A stretch of 64,000 nucleotides of DNA from the NCBI RefSeq assembly GCF_023169945.1, contig NZ_AP025591.1, positions 2,130,501 through 2,194,500 of the forward strand. Direction: 5' to 3'. Positions 42,580 through 51,959 of this stretch are shown here, in pieces; the first letter of the stretch is position 1, and the number at the start of each line of letters is the position of its first letter. The DNA is from Anaeromyxobacter oryzae (GTDB lineage: Bacteria; Myxococcota; Myxococcia; Myxococcales; Anaeromyxobacteraceae). A model generated the notes under the pieces. The model was given only the letters and a program-made list of their open reading frames with translations, had not been told where the DNA came from and did no database searches. Both the position numbers and the translations under genes were made by a program.

Positions 42580-42951
42580 ATGTCGCTCGCCGCGAAGCGG
42601 ATCACGTCGCCGAACCGTCATCACTGCAGCTGCGGTCACCTCGCCCTCTACCCGCGCCGGCGCGGTGGCGTCTCGGCGCGCGCCGACCACCCGCTGTGCC
42701 GGCGCTGCTGGCGGTCCGAGTTCGACCGCGCCCGGGCGCAGGGCCAGGCGCGGTGGCGCTGCGCGCGGGTGGTGCTGCCTGCGGGCGTGATCCTTCCCGA
42801 CTTCATCCGGGAGGCGCCGTCGGAGATCAGCGGACGCGCGGGCGAGGGGGCGTTCCGCGGCCGCGACGCGGGCGCGATCGTCGTGGCGCTTCCGGTGGCC
42901 TGCTCCGTCGAGCGCGACCACGGGCGCGAGGTCGCGCTCGCCTGCGGCTGA
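42580..42951 (+). CDS. Small Cys-containing hypothetical protein, 123 aa
   Basis: ATG 42580 follows GGAGGGCTC, a strong ribosome site. The product starts MSLAAKRITSPNRHHCSCGH and contains HPLCRRCW, so the CSC and CRRC units could bind one zinc. The C-terminal half (ARVVLPAGVILPDFIREAP and later) has no recognised motif. It follows the SEC-C gene, another zinc-motif gene, by about 120 bases. The function is unknown. Confidence 0.5.
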   Translation: MSLAAKRITSPNRHHCSCGHLALYPRRRGGVSARADHPLCRRCWRSEFDRARAQGQARWRCARVVLPAGVILPDFIREAPSEISGRAGEGAFRGRDAGAIVVALPVACSVERDHGREVALACG

Positions 42952-43254
42952 CCGCCGGGCGTCTGGTCGCGAAGCTGGAGGAGACGAGACCCCGAGGGGA
43001 TCGCGCTCCGTGCGGCGAGGGCAGCTGCGCGAACGTGACGCCCCCTCCCGGGGAGATCGAGCACCGGCCGTGCTCAGACGATGAGCGAACTGCGCGCGCC
43101 CCATCGCTCCGGCGGCCCGTCGGCTCCACCCCGGGCTCCACGAGGTCGCGTGGCGCCGCGGAAGGCTCGCGTGGCCCGCCCGCTGCAGTGGACGCCGCGT
43201 GCGCCGCATCGTCGTGGCGCGCAGCGGAGGGACCTCCTCCGGAAAGACGAGCTC
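42952..43254. other. 303-bp gap, no gene recognised
   Basis: An open frame extends upstream from the next gene to 43081 but is Arg/Pro-rich and has no start site of quality. No hairpin with T-run or repeated motif was seen. Confidence 0.35.
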
Positions 43255-43815
43255 ATGAGCGCCTACCCGATCCTCCTGTTCATCCACGTCGTCGGCGCCG
43301 TCGCGCTGTTCGGAACGCTCGCCATCGAGGTCGTCTCGATGCGAGGACTCCGGCTCGCCGACACGCCCGCGGAAGCCAGCGTCGCGATCGGCGCCTGGCC
43401 CGGCCGCCTGGCGCCCCTGGCGATGCTCGCGACGCTCGTCTCGGGAATGGGGATGATGAAGATCTGGGGGAACCAGCCCTGGATCCTGACGTCGTTCGTC
43501 GGCCTCGTGCTCATGGGCTTCGCGGGCGGCGCCGTCACGCAGCGACGCATCCGGAGCATCCGTGCCGCGCTGTCTGCGGAGAGCGAGCCCCGGCTCTCGG
43601 ATGAGTTCCGGTCCGCGCGGTCGGGCGCTGCGCTCACGGCGTCCCTGAGGCTGCGGATCGCGATCGGAACCGGCATCCTCGGCCTCATGACCCTCAAGCC
43701 CCCCGACGCCACGACGTCGGCGCTCCTCCTCGCGGCGTCCGTCGCGGCAGGGCTGATCGCGGCGATCCCGCTCGCGACCCGGCGCGCGCCAGCCGCCGAG
43801 CGACCCGCAGCGTGA
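43255..43815 (+). CDS. Predicted integral membrane protein, 186 aa
   Basis: The ATG at 43255 begins MSAYPILLFIHVVGAVALFG, the first of four or five transmembrane helices. Others include LAPLAMLATLVSGMGMMKIW, PWILTSFVGLVLMGFAGG, IAIGTGILGLMTLKP and ALLLAASVAAGLIAAIPLA. The His in the first helix and the SGMGMM turn recall DUF2269-type proteins. No partner gene is coupled to it. Function is unknown. Confidence 0.65.
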   Translation: MSAYPILLFIHVVGAVALFGTLAIEVVSMRGLRLADTPAEASVAIGAWPGRLAPLAMLATLVSGMGMMKIWGNQPWILTSFVGLVLMGFAGGAVTQRRIRSIRAALSAESEPRLSDEFRSARSGAALTASLRLRIAIGTGILGLMTLKPPDATTSALLLAASVAAGLIAAIPLATRRAPAAERPAA

Positions 43816-43889
43816 GGAGACGGCGGCCGCCGCTCGAGCGTCGCGACGAGGCGGGCGGCTCGAGCCGGCGGTGATCTGCGCATCCGGCG

Positions 43890-45710
43890 TCAGGCGAGGT
43901 CCGCCTCGGCAGCGAGGGCGACGTCCTCGTCGACCCATCCCCGCAGATCTCGAGTCGCGAGCTCTCGCTTCGCGTATCGGTATCCGAGCTCGATGCCGCG
44001 GTCGAGCGCCTTCCACTCGACGAAGCCGATGTCGGCGGGCTTCGGCTCGAGGAAGAGATCGACGCTCGACGCGACCTCCTGACTTCGCTGGGTGCTCGGC
44101 AGCATCATCGATCTCACGAGGATCGACCCGAGCCCGGGGGAGTCGGCACGCCCGCCCGACAACAGCCGTCGCTTCAGGGACTCGAACGCCGAGGGCAGCT
44201 CGCCGCCCGTCATCCGCCGTTCGTTCCCGACCGTGAGGTCGACCGCGATGATGCGGCCGACGCCGCTGCGACGCATCGGCTCCACGGGGAGGTTGTCGAG
44301 CAGTCCGCCGTCGACGTGCAGGTCGCCGTCCATGACGACGGGCGGAAGGACGCCCGGGAGGGAGACGCTGGCCCGGAGCGCCCTCCACAGCGGGCCGCTG
44401 CGGTGGGCCTCCGGTCGCGCCCGCGTGAGGTTCGCCGACATGCAGAAGAAGGGTCGCCACGTGTCCGCCACGTCGCGCGTGCCGAACCACCGCTGGAGCG
44501 CCGTGTCGAGGCGCTTGCCGCGGACGAGCGCGAGGTGCGGGATGAGCGCATAATCGCCGATCGGGTTCCTGCGGGTGAATCCCTCGCGGTGCGCGCGCTC
44601 GATCTCGTCGTCGTCCCAGTCCAGCGCGACGGTGGCTCCCACGATCGCGCCCTGGCTCGAGCCGCCGACACCGTCTATCGGGATGCCCGCCTCCCGGAGC
44701 GCCCGGACGACCCCCAGGTGCGCGAAGCCACGCGCAGCGCCGCCTCCCAGCACGAGCCCGATCGCCTCTCCGGCGAGGTGTCGCGCCAGCCGCCGGAAGT
44801 CGTCATCGTCGCGGGAGCGAACGTGGTGGTGGCGCGCGACCGCGCGCGGCGCGATCCACCGTTCGGTTCCGGCGGGCGACCTCACGCCACGAGGGTGGAC
44901 GAGCACGAGCTCGCGGCGAGCCCCCTCGGCGTCACCGTCTCCCCGGGCGAGCAGCCGCTCGTCGCGCCCGGGCTCCGGCGATTCGCCTGCCGGTGCGAGC
45001 ATGAGAATCACGTCGGCGTGGCGCAGGCACTGCGCCGTCCACGGGTCGTCGAGCTCGTCGGTCACGTGGAGCAGCGCATCGTGGCGAAGCTCCTGCTCGT
45101 CCAGCCACCTCGACAGCACGAGGCTCCGCGCATCGTCTCCCTTCGCTCGCGAGGCGCCGTTCGCCGACAGCACCGCATCGACCCGCGCGCGGTCGACGAC
45201 GAGCGTCGGCCCGCGGCGCCCCATTGCGCGACGCAGGCTCTCCACGAAGTCGGCGCAGCGAACGCTCCGCCGGAGCGGGACGATGGCGATGCTCCTCGCA
45301 CGCTGGCGCGCGGGGGTCGCGCCCACCAGCTCCGTGCTACGGCGGGCCATCAGGCGCGCGATGCTCGCGACGAGCCGGGGATGCTCGGCGACGATCTGCC
45401 GGAACGCCTCCTCCGAGATGCGGACGACGACGCTATCGCGCGACGCCTGCACCGTGGCGGACCTCGGCTGCCTCGCGAGCAATCCCATCTCTCCGACGCT
45501 CTCGCCCGGCCGGATCTCTCCCACGACGCGGTGCCCGCTGGAGCCGCGCTCGCGCAGGGCGACCAGGCGGCCGGAGACGACGACGTACATGCTGTCGCCG
45601 GGCTCCCCCTGGCGAAAGAGGCGCTCTCCGCCGCGAACCCTCACCCATTCGCCGAGGCTACGCAGGTCATCGGTGAGCTGCGGGCTCTCGGAGCCGTGAG
45701 CGACGTTCAT
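43890..45710 (-). CDS. cNMP-binding-domain patatin-like phospholipase (NTE/RssA type)
   Basis: This 606-residue protein has an N-terminal cyclic-nucleotide-binding domain (GGERLFRQGEPGDSMYVVVS and PGESVGEMGLL) and a C-terminal patatin domain. The patatin motifs are GGGAARG (322-328, oxyanion hole), GGSSQG with nucleophile Ser352, and DGG at 467-469 with the catalytic Asp. It resembles neuropathy target esterase-like lipases that deacylate phospholipids. Its ATG overlaps the stop of the RND permease gene, so it is the last gene of the efflux operon, an unusual partner. Confidence 0.88.
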   Translation of the reverse strand: MNVAHGSESPQLTDDLRSLGEWVRVRGGERLFRQGEPGDSMYVVVSGRLVALRERGSSGHRVVGEIRPGESVGEMGLLARQPRSATVQASRDSVVVRISEEAFRQIVAEHPRLVASIARLMARRSTELVGATPARQRARSIAIVPLRRSVRCADFVESLRRAMGRRGPTLVVDRARVDAVLSANGASRAKGDDARSLVLSRWLDEQELRHDALLHVTDELDDPWTAQCLRHADVILMLAPAGESPEPGRDERLLARGDGDAEGARRELVLVHPRGVRSPAGTERWIAPRAVARHHHVRSRDDDDFRRLARHLAGEAIGLVLGGGAARGFAHLGVVRALREAGIPIDGVGGSSQGAIVGATVALDWDDDEIERAHREGFTRRNPIGDYALIPHLALVRGKRLDTALQRWFGTRDVADTWRPFFCMSANLTRARPEAHRSGPLWRALRASVSLPGVLPPVVMDGDLHVDGGLLDNLPVEPMRRSGVGRIIAVDLTVGNERRMTGGELPSAFESLKRRLLSGGRADSPGLGSILVRSMMLPSTQRSQEVASSVDLFLEPKPADIGFVEWKALDRGIELGYRYAKRELATRDLRGWVDEDVALAAEADLA

Positions 45711-48700
45711 GGCATGCTCCTCTGCTGTGGCATGGGGGACAGGACGGCGAGCGCGGAGCCCTCCGCGCCGGGGCGGAGCCGCCCTCGGGCGAGCGCGCCT
45801 TCGCGCTGCAGCTCGGCGGCGCGGCCCCGGCGCGCGACGAGGAAGTAGAGGACCGGCACGGCGAGCCGCGAGAGCAGCGTCGCCGCCACCTCGCCGGCCA
45901 TGAGGCTCACCGCCAGGCCCTGGAAGATGGGGTCGGCCAGCATCACGGCGCTGCCGACGAGCACGGCCGCGGCGGTGAGCAGCATGGGGCGGAACCGGAC
46001 CACGCCCGCCTCCTCGACCGCGGCGGCGAGCGGCATCCCCTCCCGCAGCTTCAGCTCGATGAAGTCCACGAGGATGATGCTGTTGCGCACGATGATGCCG
46101 GCGCCGGCGATGAAGCCGATCATGCTGGTCGCGGTGAAGAAGGCGCCGAGCCCGAAGTGCGCGGGGAGGATGCCGATGAGGGAGAGCGGGATCGGGACGA
46201 GGATGACCCACGGCACCGAGAAGCTCTGGAACCAGCCGACGACCAGGATGTAGATGAGGACGAGCACGGCGGCGAAGGCGATGCCGAGGTCGCGGAAGAC
46301 CTCCAGCGTGATGTGCCACTCACCGTCCCACTTGAGCGCCGGCTGCTCGGTGGAGTCCGGGTGGGCGAGGCCGAGGCGCGGCACCACCTCACCGCCGGCA
46401 CCGCGGAGCCCGTCGAGCTTCCTGTTCAGCGCCGAGAGGGCGTAGACCGGGCTCTCGATCTCGCCGGCCAGGTCGCCGAAGACGTAGGCGACCGGCAGCA
46501 GGTTCTTGTGGAACACGGGCGGGTCGACCCTCCCCTCCTCCGCGCGGACGAGCTCGGAGAGCGGCACCGCGCCGCGCCGTCCCGGGACGGTGAGCTGCAG
46601 GAGCTCCTCGAGACGCGCCCGCTGCGCCGGCGCGAGCTGGAGCATCACCGGGACCTGCGCCGCGCCCCGCTCGACGTGGAAGCTCCCGAGCGGCGCGCCC
46701 GCGCCGCCCGCGGCGAGCGTCTGGATCACCGCGGCCGGCGCGACGCCGTGCAGCGCGGCCTTCTCCGCGTCGAGGCGGAGCGCCAGCTTCGGCGAGGTCG
46801 CTGCCAGCGACGAGTCGACGTCCACCACGCCCTTCGTCGAGCGGAAGGCCGCCAGGACCTCGCCGGCGAGCCGGTCGCGCTCCGCCGCGGACGGGCCGTA
46901 CACCTCGGCCACGAGCGTGTCGAGCACGGGCGGGCCGGGCGGGATCTCGACCAGCTTGAGCCTGCCGCCCTGCGGCCAGGCGATGGCCTCCAGCGCCGGA
47001 CGGACGCGCGTCGCGATGGCGTGGCTCTGCGCCTTGCGATCGCCCTTCGGGACGAGGTTCACCTGGAGGTCGATCTGCTCGGCGCCCTCGCGCAGGAAGC
47101 CGTGGCGCACCATGCCGACGAAGGTGAACGGCGCGGCCACGCCCGAGTGGACCTCGACGTCCTTCACCTCGGGTTCCTGGAGGAGGCGGCTCGCCAGCGC
47201 CTGCCCGACGGCGAGCGCCTCCTCGCGCGCCGTCCCGGCCGGCAGGTCGAGCTGCACCTGGAGCTCGCGCTTGTTGTCGAAGGGCAGCATCTTCACCTTG
47301 AGGGCCCCGAACGCGACCAGCGAGGCCGCCCCGGCGAAGAGCACGAGGACCAGGGCGAGGAAGGCCCAGCGAGCCCAGGCGCGGGTGAGGAGCGTGCTCA
47401 TGACGCGCCGGTAGAGCCGGGTGAGGCGCGGCTCGCGCAGCGGTTCCACGATCGCGACGGGCTCGACCGCAAGCGTCTCGTCTCCGTCGAGCTCCCGAAG
47501 CAGAGCGGCATAGCGCTCGGGATCGCCAGGGCGCGCCGCCTCGTCCGCGTCCGCCTCCGCCTCACGCTCCGGCAGGTGCGCCTCCTTGCGGAAGACCTTC
47601 ATCGCGGCCCAGGGGCTGATGACGAAGGCGATGGCGAGCGAGAAGAGCATGGCCGCGCTGGCGCCCACCGGGATCGGGCGCATGTACGGGCCCGACAGGC
47701 CGCGCACGAACGCGTTCGGCAGGATGGCGGCGATCACGGCGAAGGTCGCGAGGATGGTGGGGTTCCCGACCTCGTCGACCGCCTCGATGACCGTCCGGCC
47801 GAAGCTCCGCCTCGGCCCGGGCAGGTGGAGGTGCCGGTGGATGTTCTCGACGACCACGATGGCGTCGTCGACGAGGATGCCGATCGAGAAGATGAGGGCG
47901 AAGAGCGTGACGCGGTTGAGCGTGTAGCCGAGGAGGTAGGTGGGGAGCAGCGTCAGGGCCAGCGTCACCGGCACCGCCACCCCCACCACCACCGCCGAGC
48001 GCCAGCCCATGGCGAGGGCGATGAGCGCGATGACGGACAGCGTGGCGAGGACGAGGTGCTCGATGAGCTCGTTCGACTTCTCCTCCGCGGTGTCGCCGTA
48101 GTTGCGGGTGACGCTCACCTTCACCGACGCGGGGATGAGCCGCCCTCGCAGCGCCTCCACCTTGCGCTCGACCGTCCTCGCCAGCTCGGGGGCGTTCGCG
48201 CCGGCGCGCTTCGCGAGCGCGATGGAGACGGCCTGCTCGAACCCGGGCTTCCCCTTCTCGGCCATCAGGACGACGGCCGGCTCCGGCTCGGGGCCGTCGG
48301 TCACCCGCGCCACGTCCTCGAGGTAGATGGGCCGGTCGCCGCGGACCGCGACCACGACACGCCGCAGATCGGTCACGGAGCGCACGAACCCGTTCGCCTC
48401 CAGCTCGGTGCGCCTGCCGGCGTCGACGAGCGCGCCGGCGGGCAGCTGCGCCTGCCCGGCGGCGATGGCCGGCTGCAGCTCCGCGATCGAGACGCCCAGC
48501 GTGCGCATCCGCTCCGGATCGGGCTCGACCCGGACCACCCGGCGCGCGCCGCCCAGCACCCGCACCTGCGCCGTCTGCGGGACGGCCGCCAGCTCGCGCG
48601 CGACCTCCTCGCCGAGGGCGCGCAGCTGGCCGGCGGGCAGCGGATCGCCGTGCAGGGTGAGCGTCAGGAAGGGGACGTCGTCGATGCTGAGGAGCCGCAC

Positions 48701-49111
48701 CACCGGCTCGAGCGCCCCGGAGGGCAGGAGCTCGGGGTGCGCGCGCAGCTCCTGGTGGACCTTCACGAGGCTCGGCTCGAGCGGCTCGTTCACCTTGAAC
48801 CGCACGGTGATGAAGGCCGCCGACGGCGTGGACGTCGAATAGAGATACTCGACGCCGGGGATGCCCCACAGCCGCCGCTCGAGCGGCGTGGTGAGCTGGC
48901 TCTCCACCTCCCGGGCGGTCGCGCCCGGAAACGGAACCAGCACGTCGACCAGCGGGACGATGATCTGCGGCTCCTCCTCGCGCGGCGTGAGGAGGACGGC
49001 GGCCACGCCGAGCGCGATCGAGGCGAGGACGATGAGCGGCGTCAGCTTGCTGCGCAGGAAGGCGCGCGCGAGCCGGCCGGCCAGGCCGACCTGGTGTCCG
49101 GAGAGAGTCAT
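45707..49111 (-). CDS. RND efflux permease (AcrB/CusA superfamily)
   Basis: This 1134-residue inner-membrane proton-driven pump has the twelve-helix RND layout. It starts LTPLIVLASIALGVAAVLL, then PREEEPQI and VPFPGATAREVESQLTTPLE. TM4 carries GILVDDAIVVVENI with the paired Asp of proton relay. The second half starts WARWAFLALVLVLFAGAASL and ends with GEVAATLLSRLAVPVLYFLV. The gene overlaps the adaptor gene upstream and the patatin gene downstream by four bases each. The substrate (drug, lipid or metal) is not evident. A 57-bp copy of its tail lies at 35149. Confidence 0.9.
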   Translation of the reverse strand: MTLSGHQVGLAGRLARAFLRSKLTPLIVLASIALGVAAVLLTPREEEPQIIVPLVDVLVPFPGATAREVESQLTTPLERRLWGIPGVEYLYSTSTPSAAFITVRFKVNEPLEPSLVKVHQELRAHPELLPSGALEPVVRLLSIDDVPFLTLTLHGDPLPAGQLRALGEEVARELAAVPQTAQVRVLGGARRVVRVEPDPERMRTLGVSIAELQPAIAAGQAQLPAGALVDAGRRTELEANGFVRSVTDLRRVVVAVRGDRPIYLEDVARVTDGPEPEPAVVLMAEKGKPGFEQAVSIALAKRAGANAPELARTVERKVEALRGRLIPASVKVSVTRNYGDTAEEKSNELIEHLVLATLSVIALIALAMGWRSAVVVGVAVPVTLALTLLPTYLLGYTLNRVTLFALIFSIGILVDDAIVVVENIHRHLHLPGPRRSFGRTVIEAVDEVGNPTILATFAVIAAILPNAFVRGLSGPYMRPIPVGASAAMLFSLAIAFVISPWAAMKVFRKEAHLPEREAEADADEAARPGDPERYAALLRELDGDETLAVEPVAIVEPLREPRLTRLYRRVMSTLLTRAWARWAFLALVLVLFAGAASLVAFGALKVKMLPFDNKRELQVQLDLPAGTAREEALAVGQALASRLLQEPEVKDVEVHSGVAAPFTFVGMVRHGFLREGAEQIDLQVNLVPKGDRKAQSHAIATRVRPALEAIAWPQGGRLKLVEIPPGPPVLDTLVAEVYGPSAAERDRLAGEVLAAFRSTKGVVDVDSSLAATSPKLALRLDAEKAALHGVAPAAVIQTLAAGGAGAPLGSFHVERGAAQVPVMLQLAPAQRARLEELLQLTVPGRRGAVPLSELVRAEEGRVDPPVFHKNLLPVAYVFGDLAGEIESPVYALSALNRKLDGLRGAGGEVVPRLGLAHPDSTEQPALKWDGEWHITLEVFRDLGIAFAAVLVLIYILVVGWFQSFSVPWVILVPIPLSLIGILPAHFGLGAFFTATSMIGFIAGAGIIVRNSIILVDFIELKLREGMPLAAAVEEAGVVRFRPMLLTAAAVLVGSAVMLADPIFQGLAVSLMAGEVAATLLSRLAVPVLYFLVARRGRAAELQREGALARGRLRPGAEGSALAVLSPMPQQRSMP
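45775..45831. repeat. 57-bp sequence repeated at 35149-35205
   Basis: This is the in-gene partner of the fossil repeat at 35 kb and encodes part of the C-terminal tail of the RND permease. About 54 of 57 bases are shared. Confidence 0.65.
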
Positions 49112-50112
49112 GGCGCCACCTCGATCCGCTGCCCATCCCGCAGCGCGCCCGGAGCGTCGATCACGGCCTCGCCCGCCGCCAGGCCGGCGCGCACCGGGAC
49201 GCGGTCGCCGACCCCGTCGCCGAGCGCGAGCCAGCGGAGCTGCGCCAGCCCTCCGGCCGCGACGAAGACGCCCGTGAGATCGCCCCGCTCGACGAGCGCG
49301 CTGCGCGGGACCGACACGGCCCGCGCCGGCGCCTCGGCGCCGGCCGGGAGCACGAGGCGGGCGAAGGTTCCGCTGCGCAGCGTCGCGCCGCCCTGATGCA
49401 CCCGGGCCCGCAGCGTCCGGCGGTGGGACAGCGGATCGCCGCCGACGGCCAGGGCCGAGACCTGCGCCGCGCCGGCCTCGCCGCCGGCCTCGAACCGGAT
49501 CGTCTGGCCGATCGCGATCCCGCTCGCCTCCGCGTCGGAGAGGCTCGCCACCACCTCCAGCTCGCTCCCCTCCAGCTCGAGCAGCGGCTGGCCCGGGCCG
49601 ACCAGGTCCCCGGCGTTGACGCGGCGGGCCTGCACCGTGCCGGCGAACGGGGCGCGGATCTCGGTGTAGGCGAGGGCCGCCCGCGCGGCCGACACGGCCG
49701 CCTCGGCCTGGGCCCGCTGCGCCCGCGCCTGGTCCAGCTCGACCGGAGTGGCCGACCGCTGCGCCGCGAGCGCCTCGATGCGGCGCGCCTGCGCGGCGGC
49801 GGTCACGAGCGCGGTCTCTGCCGCGGCGAGCTGCGCCCGGACGTCGTCGTCCGACAGCCGCACGAGCAGCGCGCCCTGGTGGACGTGCGCGCCCTCCTCC
49901 ACCTCCACGGAGCGGACCGAGGCCGCCGTCCGCGTCGAGACGACGGCACGGCGCACGGCCGCCAGGCTCCCCGCCACCCACCGCGTGCCCTGTGCGGGGG
50001 CGGTCGTCACGACGCGCACGCGCGCGGGCGCCGATGCCGCGGCGGGAGCGTGATGTTCGGCGAGCGCCGCGGGCACTGCCAGGGTCAGGATCACTGCCAG
50101 GTTATGCGTCAT
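49108..50112 (-). CDS. RND periplasmic adaptor (membrane fusion protein)
   Basis: This 334-residue protein has a cleavable signal peptide (MTHNLAVILTLAVPAALA). A split biotinyl-lipoyl-like domain follows (VEEGAHVHQGALLVRLSDDD and AGDLVGPGQPLLELEGSELE) around a helical hairpin rich in Ala and Gln (AAAQARRIEALAAQRSA). A beta-barrel and a membrane-proximal domain come next. AAGEAVIDAPGALRDGQRIE is the typical end. AGGAGAG precedes the ATG at 50112. The four-base overlap with the permease gene shows co-translation. Confidence 0.88.
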   Translation of the reverse strand: MTHNLAVILTLAVPAALAEHHAPAAASAPARVRVVTTAPAQGTRWVAGSLAAVRRAVVSTRTAASVRSVEVEEGAHVHQGALLVRLSDDDVRAQLAAAETALVTAAAQARRIEALAAQRSATPVELDQARAQRAQAEAAVSAARAALAYTEIRAPFAGTVQARRVNAGDLVGPGQPLLELEGSELEVVASLSDAEASGIAIGQTIRFEAGGEAGAAQVSALAVGGDPLSHRRTLRARVHQGGATLRSGTFARLVLPAGAEAPARAVSVPRSALVERGDLTGVFVAAGGLAQLRWLALGDGVGDRVPVRAGLAAGEAVIDAPGALRDGQRIEVAP

Positions 50113-50154
50113 GGCTCTCTCCTTCGAACGTCGTGGCTTCACTCCTTGGAAACG

Positions 50155-51540
50155 TCACGGCTTCACTCCTTCGAGATGCGCGCCCGTGGCGAGCTGCAGC
50201 GCTGCCCGGGCCAGGCGAGCCTCGAACCGGCTCCGGACGAGGAGCGTGCGGGCACCGGCCAGGGCGGAGTCGGCGTCGAGGACGTCGGTGAGCGGCAAGA
50301 GGCCTTCCCGGTAGCGGTTGTCGCGCAGCGTCCGGGCCGACTCGGAGGCCGAGACGGCCTCGGCCGCCGAGCGGATCCTCACGTCTGCGGCCTCGACGGC
50401 GCGCTGCGCCTCCTCGACCTCGCGTCGCGCCTGCTGCTCCTGCCAGCGCGCCGCCTCCTCCGCCGCGCTGGCCCGCAGCCGCGCGGCCTGCGTCGCGCGC
50501 ACGTCGCCGAGCGCGAGCTGCCACCGCGCGACGATCATCCCGGTGAACCACGTCGCGCCCTGGTCGATCGCCGAGCGCATGGTCTCCACCGACGCCTGGG
50601 CGAAGACCTGCGGGAGGAGGCTTCCGCGCTCCACGCCGACCATCTCTCGCGCCGCCTCGGCCCGCGACCGGGCGGCGCGGAGGTCGGGCCGGGCCTCGAG
50701 GGCGGCGCCGGATTCAGGTCCCGCCGGCGCCACCTCGATCGGCGTCACGAGCGCGGCGCTTCTCGCCGGCTCTCCGCTGAGGAGCGCCAGCGCGGATCGG
50801 GCGGACGCGAGCCGTTGCTCCGCCGTGGCGCGGTCCGCCTCGGCCTGGGCCCGGAACGCCGCCGCCCGCGCGACGTCGGCATCGAGCGCGACGCCCTTCG
50901 CGTTCCGGTCCCTGACGAAGCGCTCGGTCTCGCGGGCATGCGCGAGCACGTCGTCCGCGTAGGCGACGCCCTGAGCCGCCGCGAGCGAGCCGAAGTACGC
51001 CTCGGTCACCGCCAGCGCCAGCTCGTCCCGGCGCCGCTCCAGCGTGCGCCCGTCCGCGTCCGCCTGGGCCCGGGCCGCCCGGATGCCGGCCTCGATCCGG
51101 CCCCCGGCGTAGATCGGCTGCGTCAGCGTGGCGCCGAGCCCGACACCGCCGGTGAACGGCGGCGCGTTGAGCCGGTCGGGCGAGAGGTCCTCCGCCGCGA
51201 TGCGCTGCTGATCGAGCCTGAGCCCGAACGCCGCGACCGGCTCTCCGGTGCCGACGCCGCGCGCCGAGAGCGCCAGGCTCGGAAGGCGCCCCGCCTCGGC
51301 CGAGCTCGCCTGCTTGCTCGACGCCTGCGCCTGGAGGGAGGCGGCGGAGAGCCCCGGGTTCGCCGCCCACGCCCGCCGGATCGCGTCCTCGAGCTCGAGG
51401 TCGTCCGCCACCGCCAGGAACGGCGCGAGGAGCAGGGCAACGGCGGCCAGGCGACGCGTTCCGGAGATCGCCCGTGGAGGTCTCGAGCTCACGCCGGCGA
51501 TGAGGGCGTCGTACTCGGGGCAGAACGCTTTCGAGGACAT
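50155..51540 (-). CDS. TolC-family outer-membrane efflux protein
   Basis: This 461-residue protein has a signal-like segment (RLAAVALLLAPFLAVA) after an Arg-rich start. Two TolC repeats follow: LELEDAIRRAWAANPGLSAA, LTQPIYAGGRIEAGIRAAR and VTEAYFGSLAAAQ, then ARPDLRAARSRAEAAREMVG and the end NRYREGLLPLTDVLDADSAL. It would form the outer-membrane channel of the pump. AGGAGATC precedes the ATG. It is the first gene of the operon TolC, adaptor, permease, patatin. Confidence 0.88.
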   Translation of the reverse strand: MSSKAFCPEYDALIAGVSSRPPRAISGTRRLAAVALLLAPFLAVADDLELEDAIRRAWAANPGLSAASLQAQASSKQASSAEAGRLPSLALSARGVGTGEPVAAFGLRLDQQRIAAEDLSPDRLNAPPFTGGVGLGATLTQPIYAGGRIEAGIRAARAQADADGRTLERRRDELALAVTEAYFGSLAAAQGVAYADDVLAHARETERFVRDRNAKGVALDADVARAAAFRAQAEADRATAEQRLASARSALALLSGEPARSAALVTPIEVAPAGPESGAALEARPDLRAARSRAEAAREMVGVERGSLLPQVFAQASVETMRSAIDQGATWFTGMIVARWQLALGDVRATQAARLRASAAEEAARWQEQQARREVEEAQRAVEAADVRIRSAAEAVSASESARTLRDNRYREGLLPLTDVLDADSALAGARTLLVRSRFEARLARAALQLATGAHLEGVKP

Positions 51541-51959
51541 CGTGTGGATCTCCTGTCGTCAGGCGCCCCGCCGCTCGTCGCAGGCGCCAGCGCCGACGTC
51601 GCCCATCGCACGGCGCGTACCAAGGCGGCGGCGGCGACGATCCCCTTGTCCTGCAGCGGCTTCCGTGCGGTGGGCGCTCCCGAGGGGATCCGGCGAGATC
51701 TCGCCATCGACGAGGGGACGTCGCGCGCCACGACGAGATCCCGTCGCCTGCGTCGGCCTGCGTCGGATGGACGATGTCGAGGGCGTGCCGGGGAACCCCG
51801 GGCGGGGCGCTCCCGCTGCTCGGGGACCTCGGGCGAACGGTCGACCGCGACCGCCCTGACGAGCGATTGTCAGCGCGTTTCGTCTGTCGGGCCGCTGCCC
51901 GTCACGGCTCGCCCCACGGCGGCTGGCTCACGGTTCCGCGCGCGGGTCCAACCGCCCGT
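51541..51959. other. 419-bp intergenic region upstream of the efflux operon
   Basis: It lies between the efflux operon start and the 3' end of the helicase gene, both on the minus strand. It must hold the operon promoter. Short Arg/Pro/Ala-rich frames on both strands look like chance. No operator-like palindrome was noticed. Confidence 0.35.

Noticed and set aside
46157..49396. 1079-codon plus-strand frame opposite the RND permease
   Set aside because: Shadow frame. The composition is extreme (Arg, Glu, Ala, Gly) and there is no membrane pattern.
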